From NCBI RefSeq assembly GCF_007096355.1, contig NZ_VKDF01000011.1, forward strand, positions 1-64,000: DNA of 64,000 bases, in the 5' to 3' direction. This DNA comes from Paracoccus sp. M683. Its GTDB lineage: Bacteria > Pseudomonadota > Alphaproteobacteria > Rhodobacterales > Rhodobacteraceae. Positions 32,543-41,538 of the stretch are shown one piece after another (within the stretch, counting starts at the first letter, position 1; each line of letters starts with the position of its first letter). The position numbers and the translations under genes were made by a program. The notes under the pieces are model-generated. The model had not been told where the DNA came from. It did no database searches and saw only the letters and a list, made by a program, of their open reading frames with translations.

Positions 32543-35500
32543 ATGAGCAAGCAGGAATTTTCGCTGGCCGACCGTTTCGATCTGGAGAAGCGCCATGTGC
32601 TGTTGAATGGCACGCAGGCGCTGGTGCGGCTGATGCTGATGCAGCACGCACGCGACCAGAAGGCGGGGCTGAACACGGCCGGTCTGGTGACCGGCTATCG
32701 CGGCAGCCCGCTTGGTGGCGTCGATCTGCAAATGATGAAGGAAGGCAAGCGTCTGGCCGCGTCCAACGTGACCTTCCAGCCCGGCCTGAACGAGGATCTG
32801 GCCGCAACCGCCATCTGGGGCAGCCAGCAGGCCGAGATGCGTGGCGAGGGCAAATATGACGGCGTTTTCGCGCTGTGGTATGGCAAGGGTCCGGGGATTG
32901 ACCGCTCGGGCGATGTCATGCGGCATGCGAATATGGCCGGCTCGTCGAAACATGGCGGCGTGGTCATGGCGATGGGCGATGACCATACCGGCGAAAGCTC
33001 GACCGTGCTGCATCAGTCGGATTGGGCGATGATCGACGCCTATATCCCGGTGCTGTCGCCCGCTGGCGTGCAGGAAATTCTGGATTACGGGCTTTATGGG
33101 TTCGCGCTGTCGCGCTATGCCGGCGTCTGGACCGGCCTCAAGACCATGAAGGACACGGTCGAGGCCACGGCGGTTGTCGATGGCGACCCGTTCCGGCTGG
33201 ATTTCAGCATTCCCGATTTCAAGCTGCCCGAGGGTGGGCTGAACATTCGCCTTGGCGATACCCCGGTCGGGCAGGAAGCCCGCATGATCGACTATAAGCG
33301 GTGGGCGGCCGAGGCTTTTGCCCGCGCCAACCGCATCGACCGCAAGGTCTGGGGCAAGCCCGGCGCCAAGATCGGCTTTGTCGCGGCGGGCAAGAACTGG
33401 CTGGATCTGGTCCACGCGCTGTCTCTGCTGGGCATTGACGAGGCCGAGGCCGACCGGCTTGGCATCACCACCTACAAGGTCGGCCAGACCTGGCCCCTGG
33501 ACATGAAATCCTTCCAGGAATGGTCCGAGGATCTGGACCTGATCGTCTGCGTCGAGGAAAAGCGCAAGCTGATCGAGGTGCAGTTGAAGGAAGCCATCTT
33601 CGACAATCGCCACGGCCGCCGTGTCCATGGCTGGAAGCATGACCGCACGCATGAGGAACTGTTCCCCACGCGCTATGCGCTGGACCCGGTGATGATCGCG
33701 CAAAAGCTGGGCGGCATCCTGATCGAGGAAGGTCGCGGCACCGAAGGCATCAAGGCCGGCATGGACCGCCTGACCGAGGTGCGCCGCAATGACAACGCCC
33801 CAGAGATTGCCACCCGCACGCCGTGGTTCTGCTCGGGCTGCCCGCATAACAGCAGCACCCGCCTGCCCGAGGGCAGCCGCGCCTATGCCGGGATCGGCTG
33901 TCACTACATGGTGCAGTGGATGGGCCGTGAAACGAACGGCTTTACCCATATGGGCGGCGAGGGCGTGAACTGGGTCGGCGAAGCGCCGTTCTCGACCCGT
34001 GGCCATGTGTTTCAGAACCTTGGCGATGGCACCTATAACCACTCCGGTTCGCTGGCCATTCGCGCGGCTTTGGCGGCGGGCACCAACATCACCTATAAGG
34101 TGCTGTTCAACGATGCCGTGGCCATGACCGGAGGCCAGCCGAACGAGGGCGGGCTGACCGCGCCGCAGATCGCGCGCGAACTGACGGCCATGGGCGTGAA
34201 CCCTCTCATCGTCGTCTATGACGAGAAAGAGGATATCGACCGCAAGCAATTCCCTTCGGGCCTGCGCTTCGAGGAACGCGCCAAGATGATGGCCGTCCAG
34301 CGCGAGCTGGAGGATGCCAAGGGCGTTTCGGCCATCCTCTATATCCAGACCTGCGCGGCTGAAAAGCGCCGCCGCCGGAAAAAGGGCCAGTTCCCCGATC
34401 CCGACCGCCGCGTCTGGATCAACCCCGAGGTCTGCGAAGGCTGCGGTGATTGCGGCGTGCAGTCGAACTGCGTGTCCATCGTCCCCGAGGACACCGAACT
34501 GGGCCGCAAGCGCAAGATCGACCAGTCGTCCTGCAACAAGGATTACTCCTGCGTCAAAGGCTTCTGCCCCAGCTTCGTGTCCGTGAAGGGCGGCAAGCTG
34601 AAAAAGCCCGAGGCCACGGCTTTCGACATTCCCGATCTGCCCGCGCCGGTTCTGCCCGCGATCACCGGCACCCATAACGTCGTCATCACCGGCGTTGGCG
34701 GCACCGGGGTCGTGACCATCGGCGCCGTGCTGGCGCAGGCCGCCCATATCGACGGCAAGGGCGCCGGCATGATGGAAATGGCGGGTCTCGCCCAGAAGGG
34801 CGGCGCCGTGCATATCCACCTGCGCCTTGCCAACCAGCCCGAGGATATCAGCGCCATCCGCGTCGCCGTGGGCGAGGCTGACTGCATCATCGGCGGCGAT
34901 CTGGTCGTAACGGCCGGCGCCAAGACCATCGGGCTGATGACCACCGGCCGCACCGGCGCGGTGGTGAACGATCACGAGATCATCACCGGCGATTTCACCC
35001 GCTTCCGCGATTTCCAGGTGCCCTCGGACCGTCTGCGGCTGTCGCTTGAGGCGCGGTTGAAGGATCGCGTGACCTTCTTCGACGCCAATAATCTGGCGCT
35101 GCGGCTGCTGGGCGACTCGATCTATTCCAACATGCTGGTGCTGGGTGCCTCGTGGCAGGCGGGTCTCTTGCCGCTGAGCGAGGAAGCCATTCTTGAGGCG
35201 ATCCGCCTGAACGGCGCCAAGGTCGCGGAAAACCAGCGCGCCTTCCTGATCGGGCGGTGGGCCGTGGCCTTCCCGGCCGAGGCGCGTGAAATGTCGACCA
35301 TTCCGGGCGAGGCGCCCGCGCATGAGCCCGATCCGATCGGTTACCGCGAGGAACGGCTGGTCGGTTATCAGGGCAAGGGTCTGGCGCGGAAGTTCCGCAT
35401 GCTGGTCGACAGCGCGCCCGAGGAACTGCGCGAAAGCGTTGCGCGCGGTTACTACAAGCTGCTGGCCTATAAGGACGAATACGAGGTCGCGCGGCTGCAT

Positions 35501-35947
35501 CTGTCGACCGCCGATCAGGTCGCGTCCACTTGGGACGGCGATGTGAAGCTGAGCTTCCATCTGGCGCCCCCGATGCTGCCCGGCAAGGATGCCGATGGCC
35601 GCCCGCTGAAGCGCGAATTTTCGGCGGCTTGGGTGCTGCCTGCGTTCAAGGTTCTGGCCAGCATGCGCAAACTGCGTGGGACGCCGCTGGATGTCTTTGG
35701 CTATTTCCCCGAACGTCGCCGCGAACGCGCCGCGATCAAGCAATATGCGGGTGACATGGCCGAGGTGATCGCCAAGGTCACGCCCGCCACCATGCCCATC
35801 GCCGTGGAACTGGCCGAACTGCCGCTGAACATTCGCGGCTATGGCCCGGTCAAGGAAAAGGCCGAGGGTGAGGCGGCGGCGCGTCGGGTGGAACTGCTGG
35901 CGCAGTTCCGGTCGGGTGGTGCGCCGATGCGTGAAGCGGCGGAATAG
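32543..35947 (+). CDS. indolepyruvate:ferredoxin oxidoreductase, fused alpha-beta type
   Basis: A single 1134-residue protein that joins the thiamine-diphosphate subunit (IorA-like) and the gamma subunit (IorB-like) of 2-oxoacid:ferredoxin oxidoreductases. Early motifs are TGYRGSPLGGVD near 50 and GLNEDLAATAIWGSQQ. An iron-sulfur segment begins CEGCGDCGVQSNC near residue 632, with more cysteines to about 675. The gamma domain starts ITGVGGTGVVTIGAVLAQAAH near 715. It oxidatively decarboxylates aryl pyruvates from aromatic amino acid breakdown, passing electrons to ferredoxin or another carrier. Single-chain forms are common in aerobic alpha- and betaproteobacteria. A GGGGGAGA site precedes the ATG. 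The divergent LysR regulator probably controls it. Confidence 0.9.
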   Translation: MSKQEFSLADRFDLEKRHVLLNGTQALVRLMLMQHARDQKAGLNTAGLVTGYRGSPLGGVDLQMMKEGKRLAASNVTFQPGLNEDLAATAIWGSQQAEMRGEGKYDGVFALWYGKGPGIDRSGDVMRHANMAGSSKHGGVVMAMGDDHTGESSTVLHQSDWAMIDAYIPVLSPAGVQEILDYGLYGFALSRYAGVWTGLKTMKDTVEATAVVDGDPFRLDFSIPDFKLPEGGLNIRLGDTPVGQEARMIDYKRWAAEAFARANRIDRKVWGKPGAKIGFVAAGKNWLDLVHALSLLGIDEAEADRLGITTYKVGQTWPLDMKSFQEWSEDLDLIVCVEEKRKLIEVQLKEAIFDNRHGRRVHGWKHDRTHEELFPTRYALDPVMIAQKLGGILIEEGRGTEGIKAGMDRLTEVRRNDNAPEIATRTPWFCSGCPHNSSTRLPEGSRAYAGIGCHYMVQWMGRETNGFTHMGGEGVNWVGEAPFSTRGHVFQNLGDGTYNHSGSLAIRAALAAGTNITYKVLFNDAVAMTGGQPNEGGLTAPQIARELTAMGVNPLIVVYDEKEDIDRKQFPSGLRFEERAKMMAVQRELEDAKGVSAILYIQTCAAEKRRRRKKGQFPDPDRRVWINPEVCEGCGDCGVQSNCVSIVPEDTELGRKRKIDQSSCNKDYSCVKGFCPSFVSVKGGKLKKPEATAFDIPDLPAPVLPAITGTHNVVITGVGGTGVVTIGAVLAQAAHIDGKGAGMMEMAGLAQKGGAVHIHLRLANQPEDISAIRVAVGEADCIIGGDLVVTAGAKTIGLMTTGRTGAVVNDHEIITGDFTRFRDFQVPSDRLRLSLEARLKDRVTFFDANNLALRLLGDSIYSNMLVLGASWQAGLLPLSEEAILEAIRLNGAKVAENQRAFLIGRWAVAFPAEAREMSTIPGEAPAHEPDPIGYREERLVGYQGKGLARKFRMLVDSAPEELRESVARGYYKLLAYKDEYEVARLHLSTADQVASTWDGDVKLSFHLAPPMLPGKDADGRPLKREFSAAWVLPAFKVLASMRKLRGTPLDVFGYFPERRRERAAIKQYAGDMAEVIAKVTPATMPIAVELAELPLNIRGYGPVKEKAEGEAAARRVELLAQFRSGGAPMREAAE

Positions 35948-35978
35948 TCCATTGGCCAAAGGCCCCATTTCCAAATGC

Positions 35979-36008
35979 CGCTGCGGGGCCTAAAACAACC
36001 CCGCAGCG
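35979..36008 (+). terminator. 10-bp hairpin between the oxidoreductase and murI
   Basis: CGCTGCGGGG and CCCCGCAGCG form a perfect stem with a 10-base loop, ending a few bases before the AGGAG site of murI. It could end the oxidoreductase transcript or shape the murI leader; no T-run follows. Confidence 0.45.
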
Positions 36009-36023
36009 CAAAGGAGTGATGGC

Positions 36024-36836
36024 ATGGCGGTTGGTGTATTCGATAGCGGTCTGGGCGGGCTGACGGTTCACAAGGCCATTGCCGCCCGGCTGCCCGACCT
36101 GCCGCTGGTCTATTACGGCGACAATGCTCATACGCCTTATGGCGTTCGCACCGCCGAGGATATTTTCGACCTGACGACGGCGGGGGTCGAACGGCTTTGG
36201 GACGAGGGCTGCGATCTGGTCATTCTGGCCTGCAACACCGCATCCGCCGCCGCGCTGCGCCGCATTCAGGAAAAATGGCTGCCAGCTGACAAGCGCGTAT
36301 TGGGCGTTTTCGTGCCGATGATCGAGGCACTGACCGAGCGTCACTGGGGCGACAACTCGCCCCCGCGCGAGGTGTCGGTCAAGCATGTGGCGCTGTTTGC
36401 CACGCCCGCGACCGTGGCCAGCCGCGCCTTTCAGCGGGAACTGGCGTTCCGCGCCGTCGGCGTGGATGTCGAGGCGCAGCCATGCGGCGGCGTGGTCGAT
36501 GCCATCGAGCAGGGCGATGAAATTCTGGCCGAGGCGCTGGTCACATCCCATGTCGAGGCGCTGCTGCGCCGCATGCCCCACCCCGAAGCCGCCATCCTGG
36601 GCTGCACCCATTATCCGCTGGTCGAAGATGCGTTTCAGCGGGCGCTTGGGCCGGGCGTGAAGGTCTATTCGCAGGCCGGTCTGGTGGCGGAAAGTCTGGC
36701 TGACTATCTGGTCCGGCACCCCGAGATGCTGGGAACGGGGGCGGAGTCCAAGTTCCTGACCACCGGCGATCCGGTGCGCGTGTCGGGCAAGGCCACGCAA
36801 TTCCTGCGTAGTCGGATCCGCTTTGAATCTGCTTGA
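36024..36836 (+). CDS. murI: glutamate racemase
   Basis: MurI makes D-glutamate for peptidoglycan in the cytoplasm. The 270-residue protein has [13 protein letters not shown] with the substrate-binding Asp-Ser, [11 protein letters not shown], and the two catalytic cysteines in LACNTAS (C70) and GCTHYPL near residue 194, which act as opposite acid/base pairs. AAAGGAG precedes the ATG. The ccmE gene follows 9 bases later, so the two may be co-transcribed although unrelated in function. Confidence 0.94.
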   Translation: MAVGVFDSGLGGLTVHKAIAARLPDLPLVYYGDNAHTPYGVRTAEDIFDLTTAGVERLWDEGCDLVILACNTASAAALRRIQEKWLPADKRVLGVFVPMIEALTERHWGDNSPPREVSVKHVALFATPATVASRAFQRELAFRAVGVDVEAQPCGGVVDAIEQGDEILAEALVTSHVEALLRRMPHPEAAILGCTHYPLVEDAFQRALGPGVKVYSQAGLVAESLADYLVRHPEMLGTGAESKFLTTGDPVRVSGKATQFLRSRIRFESA

Positions 36837-36845
36837 GGTATAGCG

Positions 36846-37304
36846 ATGTCTGGCATGAAATCATTGAAGAAACAGCGCCGTATTCAGGTTCTGATTGCGG
36901 CGGCCGTGGCGCTGGTCGTGGCCGTGGTGCTGATCGGTTACGGGTTTCGGGACGGCATCAACCTTTACCGCTCGCCCAGCCAGTTGGCCGAAAGCGCGCC
37001 TGGGCCGGAAGAATATTTTCAGCTGGGCGGGCTGGTCAAGGAAGGGTCCATCGCCAATGCCGATGGCGTGGCCTTTGATTTTGTGATCACAGATGGCGCG
37101 ACCGAGGTGCCGGTGCGCTATGTCGGCCGCGATCCGCGCCCGGACCTGTTCAAGGAAGGTCAGGGCACCATCGCCAAGGGATATTATCGCGGCGGGCGTT
37201 TCGAGGCCGAGGACCTGCTGGCCAAGCATGATGAAACCTATATGCCCAAAGAGGTCGTCGATACGCTGAAGGCCACCGGGGTTTATAAGGACCCGAACTC
37301 CTGA
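36846..37304 (+). CDS. ccmE: cytochrome c maturation protein CcmE (haem chaperone)
   Basis: CcmE binds haem covalently in the periplasm and passes it to the CcmF/CcmH lyase. The 152-residue protein has a basic N-terminus, one membrane anchor (residues about 13-33) and a small beta-barrel. The haem-attachment motif HDETY has H128 and Y132 in the family HxxxY pattern. ccmF and ccmH lie further downstream but are separated from ccmE by the endolysin-holin pair. No ccmABCD genes are in the window. Confidence 0.93.
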   Translation: MSGMKSLKKQRRIQVLIAAAVALVVAVVLIGYGFRDGINLYRSPSQLAESAPGPEEYFQLGGLVKEGSIANADGVAFDFVITDGATEVPVRYVGRDPRPDLFKEGQGTIAKGYYRGGRFEAEDLLAKHDETYMPKEVVDTLKATGVYKDPNS

Positions 37305-37322
37305 ACTTGCGTCCCGCGATGG

Positions 37323-37376
37323 CTGGGGGACTTTGCGTCCCCCAGACCCCCTGCAGGATATTTGAGCACGGATGAT
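37323..37376 (+). repeat. dispersed hairpin + GGATATTTG repeat, copy A
   Basis: CTGGGGGAC-TTTGC-GTCCCCCAG is a perfect 9-bp stem 19 bases after the ccmE stop, followed by ACCCCCTGCAGGATATTTG and CACGGATGAT. The same arrangement recurs at 49842-49890 and 63591-63655. It also serves as a likely terminator for ccmE. Confidence 0.7.
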
Positions 37377-37391
37377 GCAACGCACGGTCGG

Positions 37392-37406
37392 TTAACATCG
37401 GGTTAA
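37392..37406 (+). promoter_or_regulatory. CtrA-type binding site upstream of the endolysin gene
   Basis: TTAA-CATCGGG-TTAA is an exact match to the TTAA-N7-TTAA full site recognised by the response regulator CtrA. It lies 47 bases before the endolysin start codon, where an activator of this gene would be expected. TTAA pairs with this spacing should be rare in such GC-rich DNA, and I noticed no other one in the window. Confidence 0.7.
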
Positions 37407-37453
37407 TCGTGCTTTGGCAGGCTGCTTCCCATTTCACGCGAATGGGGGTTGGG

Positions 37454-38065
37454 ATGCCAAGCGTTGAGGAGATCGCCACAGAGATCGTGGCGCGCGAAGG
37501 GGGGTTCGTGAATGACCCCGATGATCCCGGCGGCGCCACGAATTACGGTGTCACCATCGGCACCATGCGCAAGCTGGGCAAGGATCTGAACCGCGACGGG
37601 CGGGTGGATATTGCCGATGTGCGGGCGCTGACGCGGGCGCAGGCCACGCAGATTTTCGTCGAGCATTATTTCCGACGGCCCCGGATCGCGGAGCTGCCCG
37701 AGACGGTGCAGGCCAGCGTTTTCGATATGTATGTGAATGCGGGCAGCAATGCGGTGAAGATCCTGCAACGGCTGGTCAGCCGTATGGGCTTTGCCTGCGA
37801 TGATGACGGGGCGGTGGGGCCTAAGACCATTGCCGCCGTGCAGGCCGCTGCGGCCGCGGCGCCGCGTCATCTGGCGGATGCTTACGGGATCGCGCGGCGG
37901 AATTATTATTATGCGCTGGCCGATCAGCGCCCGGCCAGTCGCAAATATGCCCGGCGGAAGGATGGCGGCAAGGGTGGCTGGATCACGCGGGCCGAGGAAT
38001 TCATGGCGCCGAAATATCACCTCAGCGCCGCGCAACATCGGGAAAGGACCGCAAGATGGGCATGA
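37454..38065 (+). CDS. peptidoglycan-degrading endolysin, GH108 type
   Basis: A 203-residue muramidase-like protein. The catalytic glutamate is expected in VAREGGFVNDPDDPGGATNYGVT (E15), the E-G-G-[YF] signature of glycoside hydrolase family 108. A C-terminal peptidoglycan-binding segment follows (DDDGAVGPKTIAAVQAAAAA, typical PG_binding_3). There is no signal peptide, so release across the membrane needs a holin, and the next gene encodes one, overlapping by ten bases. In Rhodobacter capsulatus an equivalent endolysin-holin pair, located away from the structural cluster, lyses cells to release the gene transfer agent. The start at 37454 has GGGGG upstream; alternatives at 37442 and 37409 are possible. 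Confidence 0.88.
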   Translation: MPSVEEIATEIVAREGGFVNDPDDPGGATNYGVTIGTMRKLGKDLNRDGRVDIADVRALTRAQATQIFVEHYFRRPRIAELPETVQASVFDMYVNAGSNAVKILQRLVSRMGFACDDDGAVGPKTIAAVQAAAAAAPRHLADAYGIARRNYYYALADQRPASRKYARRKDGGKGGWITRAEEFMAPKYHLSAAQHRERTARWA

Positions 38066-38604
38066 TCGACCGTTTCATCGGCATGGCGCCGACCGTGACC
38101 GCCGTGGGGCAGGCGGCAACGGGCATGGCCGAGGTCTTTACCCAGAATGTCACCCGCCGGATGGAACTGGACGAAGAGGCCTATGCCCGCGCCATCAGCC
38201 AGATGGGGCAGGAGTTTCAGGTCGCCCGTGCAGGCTGGTTCGACAGTTTCGTGAACGGGTTGAACCGGATGCCAAGGCCGGTCATGACCATCGGCGTCGT
38301 CGGATTGTTCATCTATGCCATGGTAGAACCGATGGGGTTTTCTACCCGGATGCAGGGCCTTTCGCTGGTGCCAGAACCGTTGTGGTGGCTGCTGGGGGCT
38401 ATCGTCAGCTTCTATTTCGGGGCGCGCGAGGCCTATCATTTTCGCAATCGCGGCGGCATTCCGGCCTGGACGGGGCCAAGGTCGCAGCCGACCTCGGGGG
38501 GGATGGCCACGCCCGACACCGGCGTCATGCTGGCCCATCAGCGCCCGGACGATGATTTCGCTGACAATCCTGCGCTGAAGGACTGGTCAGCCAGCCTGGC
38601 CTGA
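38056..38604 (+). CDS. holin of the 3TM phage-holin family
   Basis: A 182-residue membrane protein. An amphipathic N-terminal part is followed by PRPVMTIGVVGLFIYAMVEPMG (about 73-92) and LWWLLGAIVSFYFGAREAYHFRNRG (about 109-133), the arrangement of DUF3154/3TM holins, then a polar tail. It would permeabilise the inner membrane to let the upstream endolysin reach the wall. The ATG at 38056 overlaps the endolysin gene and has AAGGA upstream; a second ATG two codons later at 38062 is an alternative and could even allow a dual-start holin/antiholin arrangement. A strong terminator follows. Confidence 0.85.
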   Translation: MGMIDRFIGMAPTVTAVGQAATGMAEVFTQNVTRRMELDEEAYARAISQMGQEFQVARAGWFDSFVNGLNRMPRPVMTIGVVGLFIYAMVEPMGFSTRMQGLSLVPEPLWWLLGAIVSFYFGAREAYHFRNRGGIPAWTGPRSQPTSGGMATPDTGVMLAHQRPDDDFADNPALKDWSASLA

Positions 38605-38633
38605 AACCACACGCAAATCTGACAGGCTGCGTC

Positions 38634-38661
38634 AAGAGGGGGGACTGTTCCCCCCTTTCTT
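38634..38661 (+). terminator. terminator after the holin gene
   Basis: GGGGGG-ACTGTT-CCCCCC, extended by A-T pairs and followed by TTTCTT, is a good intrinsic terminator. It closes the endolysin-holin unit before ccmF. Confidence 0.75.
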
Positions 38662-38700
38662 GCATGCTAAGGTATCAGGCAACAACCGCCGGAGGACCCC

Positions 38701-40662
38701 ATGATCGCCGAACTTGGCCATTTCGCCCTGATCCTCGCCTTTGCCGTGTCATTGTATCAAATGGTGGTGCCGATGATTGGTGCCTCGCGGGGGCTGACCG
38801 CGTGGATGGACAGCGCGCGTCCTGCGGCGATTGCGCAATTCGGGCTGACGGGAATTTCCTTCGCGGCGCTGACCGTGGCCTTCGTCACCTCGGATTTTTC
38901 GCTGAAGCTGGTCTATCAGAACAGCCATACCGACAAGCCGATGCTATACAAGATTACGGGTGTCTGGGGTAACCATGAGGGCTCGTTGCTTTTGTGGGTG
39001 GTGATCCTTGCGCTGTTCGGAGCGGCGGCCGCAGTGTTTTCGGGGAACCTTCCGCCGACGCTGCGCGCGCGAGTGCTGGCCGTGCAGGCGGCGATCGGCG
39101 CGGCGTTTTACGCATTCATCATCTTCACCTCGAACCCGTTTCTGCGGCTTGGAAGCCCGCCTTTCAACGGGCGCGACCTGAACCCGCTGTTGCAGGATCC
39201 GGGCTTGGCCTTTCATCCGCCGTTTCTGTATCTGGGCTATGTCGGGCTTTCCATGTCCTTCAGTTTTGCCGTGGCCGCGCTGATCGAGGGGCGGGTGGAT
39301 GCGGCCTGGGCGCGTTGGGTCCGGCCCTGGACCCTGGCAGCCTGGCTGTTTCTGACGGTGGGCATCGCGCTTGGGTCATGGTGGGCCTATTACGAACTGG
39401 GCTGGGGCGGGTTCTGGTTCTGGGATCCGGTGGAAAATGCCAGCTTCATGCCCTGGCTTCTGTCGGCCGCGCTGCTGCATTCGGCCATTGTGGTGGAAAA
39501 GCGCGAGGCGCTGAAAAGCTGGACCATCCTGTTGGCGATCCTGGCCTTCGGCTTTTCGCTGATCGGGACATTCATCGTCAGGTCCGGCGTCATCACCTCG
39601 GTTCACAGCTTTGCCAACGACCCGGAAAGAGGCATGTTCATCCTGGGTATACTTGCCGTATTCGTGGGCGGCGCGCTGACGCTTTATGCCGCGCGGGCGG
39701 GGGCAATGGCGGCCAAGGGCGTGTTTTCCCCGGTCTCGCGAGAAGGCGCGCTGGTGCTGAACAATATCTTGCTGGCGGTCTCGGCCTTCGTGGTCTTCAT
39801 CGGCACGATCTGGCCCCTGGTGGCCGAGTTCTTCTGGGATCGCAAGCTGTCGGTGGGCGCGCCCTTCTTCAACCAGGCGTTCACGCCCTTCATGATCGTG
39901 CTGGCGATGGTGCTTCCCATTGGCGCGATCATGCCGTGGAAGCGGGCGCAGTTCGGGCGGGTGATCCGGCCTCTGCGCGGAGCGCTGATCTTTACTGCCG
40001 CCATGGCCCTGCTGATCTGGGCGATGTCGACGGGGCATTCTGCCGTCGCGGTGATCGGGGCGGGGCTTGGCAGTTGGCTGATCGCCGGATCGGCGGCGGA
40101 ACTGATCTTTCGCACCGGCAAGTCGGGCCTGTCGCGGCTGCTGCGTCTGCCGCGCGCCGATTGGGGCAAGGCGGTGGCGCATTCGGGACTGGGCGTCACG
40201 TTCATCGGGGTGGCCCTGCTGACCGCCTGGCAGGTCGAGGATATCCGCGTGGCACAGATCGGCGAACCCTATGAGGTGGGCGGCTATCAGATGACCCTGC
40301 AATCCGTCGATGAGATACGGGGGCCGAATTACATCTCGACCATGGCAGCGATCCAGATTGCCCGCGATGGCCGGACCGTTGCGACCCTGCATCCCGAAAA
40401 GCGGGTCTATCCGGTGCAGGCCATGCCCACGACCGAGGCCGCAATCGACACCGGTTTCCTGCGCGACATCTATGTGGTGATCGGCGATGCGCAGGTGGGC
40501 GGAGGCTGGGCGGTGCGGGCCTATGTGAAGCCTTTCGCCAACTGGATCTGGGCAGGGGCGATCCTGATGGCGCTTGGCGGAATGATCAGTCTTTCCGATC
40601 GGCGTTACCGCGTGGCCGCAGGTGCCCGGCGCGCGCCCGTCAACGCGGTGCCAGCGGAATGA
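38701..40662 (+). CDS. ccmF: cytochrome c haem lyase subunit CcmF
   Basis: CcmF, with CcmH, attaches haem to apocytochrome c in the periplasm. The 653-residue polytopic membrane protein shows WGNHEGSLLLWV near residue 90 and the tryptophan-rich WWD haem-handling domain ELGWGGFWFWDPVENASFMPWL near 230-250. Many further membrane segments and a C-terminal periplasmic domain with the last anchor near 625 follow. GGAGG precedes the ATG. It overlaps ccmH by ATGA. Confidence 0.94.
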   Translation: MIAELGHFALILAFAVSLYQMVVPMIGASRGLTAWMDSARPAAIAQFGLTGISFAALTVAFVTSDFSLKLVYQNSHTDKPMLYKITGVWGNHEGSLLLWVVILALFGAAAAVFSGNLPPTLRARVLAVQAAIGAAFYAFIIFTSNPFLRLGSPPFNGRDLNPLLQDPGLAFHPPFLYLGYVGLSMSFSFAVAALIEGRVDAAWARWVRPWTLAAWLFLTVGIALGSWWAYYELGWGGFWFWDPVENASFMPWLLSAALLHSAIVVEKREALKSWTILLAILAFGFSLIGTFIVRSGVITSVHSFANDPERGMFILGILAVFVGGALTLYAARAGAMAAKGVFSPVSREGALVLNNILLAVSAFVVFIGTIWPLVAEFFWDRKLSVGAPFFNQAFTPFMIVLAMVLPIGAIMPWKRAQFGRVIRPLRGALIFTAAMALLIWAMSTGHSAVAVIGAGLGSWLIAGSAAELIFRTGKSGLSRLLRLPRADWGKAVAHSGLGVTFIGVALLTAWQVEDIRVAQIGEPYEVGGYQMTLQSVDEIRGPNYISTMAAIQIARDGRTVATLHPEKRVYPVQAMPTTEAAIDTGFLRDIYVVIGDAQVGGGWAVRAYVKPFANWIWAGAILMALGGMISLSDRRYRVAAGARRAPVNAVPAE

Positions 40663-41126
40663 GGCGGCTGGTCGCGACCATCCTGCTGCTGGTGCTGATG
40701 CCGGTCATGGCGCTGGCGGTGCAGCCCGACGAAGTGCTGGACGATCCCGCGCTGGAGTCCCGCGCCCGAGAGATTTCGCAAAAGCTGCGCTGCCCGGTCT
40801 GTCAGGGCGAGAATATCGACGAATCCAACGCCCCGATCAGCCGCGACCTGCGCCTTTACGTCCGCGAGCGGCTGGAGGCGGGTGACGATGATGCCCAGGT
40901 GATCCAGGCCGTCACCGACCGCTTTGGCGAGTTCGTGCTGTTTCAGCCGCCTGCGCGCGGGGCCAACCTTGTGCTGTGGCTGGCCGGGCCGGTCATGGCG
41001 CTTCTGGCGCTGCTGGTCGGCTGGACCTTCCTGCGCAGTCGCCAGCGTGCAGAACCCGACCTTGCCGAACCGCTGGACGACAAGGAACGTGCCCGGCTGG
41101 ATCAGATCATGAAGGACGGCCCTTAG
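40659..41126 (+). CDS. ccmH: cytochrome c maturation protein CcmH
   Basis: A 155-residue thiol oxidoreductase that prepares the CXXCH cysteines of apocytochrome c. It has a signal peptide (residues 1-20), the redox motif LRCPVCQ (C45 and C48), a helical domain (ISRDLRLYVRERLEAGDDDAQV) and a membrane anchor at about 104-125, with a short cytoplasmic tail. It lacks the TPR extension found in E. coli CcmH, so a separate CcmI should exist; it is not in the window. Coupled to ccmF by a four-base overlap. Confidence 0.93.
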   Translation: MRRLVATILLLVLMPVMALAVQPDEVLDDPALESRAREISQKLRCPVCQGENIDESNAPISRDLRLYVRERLEAGDDDAQVIQAVTDRFGEFVLFQPPARGANLVLWLAGPVMALLALLVGWTFLRSRQRAEPDLAEPLDDKERARLDQIMKDGP

Positions 41127-41128
41127 CC

Positions 41129-41422
41129 GTGGACAAGCATCAGTGGGATGGTGATTGGGCCGCGATCGACGATCCGAGTGAACGCGAAAGCCTGACGAAA
41201 GAGCTGAAGCGCGAACTATCCCCGGCCCATATCCTGCACGGCGTCGACCTGGTTGCCATCGGGCGGAAAGCTCGCCGCGACGATGTGTTGTTCCGGCTGC
41301 ACGACGGGCGGGTGGCGCAGGTGCATCTGACCTGGCGACCAGAAACCGACCCGATTTGGCCCTTCACTGTAATTTACGCCGATTTTGAGGACTGGAAATC
41401 CGTTCCAGTCGCTGATCGCTAG
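41129..41422 (+). CDS. hypothetical protein after ccmH, 97 aa
   Basis: A small, charged, soluble protein starting with GTG two bases after the ccmH stop. Segments such as DPSERESLTKELKRELSPAHILHGVDLVAIGRKARRDDVLFRLHDGRVAQVHLTW and the WPFTVIYADFEDW ending suggest a single compact alpha/beta domain. I know no function. The very close spacing to ccmH suggests co-transcription, but a cytochrome maturation role is not shown. The GAAGGA sequence 12 bases upstream is a loose ribosome site. Confidence 0.7.
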   Translation: MDKHQWDGDWAAIDDPSERESLTKELKRELSPAHILHGVDLVAIGRKARRDDVLFRLHDGRVAQVHLTWRPETDPIWPFTVIYADFEDWKSVPVADR

Positions 41423-41538
41423 GCCTGTGGGCGGGACGATCCCCCGCGTCCATGCGATCTGACGTCAGGTGACGCTTGGTCCGGGCTTTCCCCGCGCGTC
41501 AAATTGCGCATCATGGCGCGAAACCGAGGGGGACTTAC

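Noticed and set aside
32498..35974. A 1158-codon minus-strand frame opposite the indolepyruvate oxidoreductase
   Set aside because: Antisense shadow without ribosome site or domain motifs; the plus-strand frame has all expected motifs.
41456..41470. TGACGT-type palindrome upstream of the PaaG-like gene as an operator
   Set aside because: CTGACGTCAG is short and isolated, with no regulator nearby and no repeated half-site; chance is a sufficient explanation.
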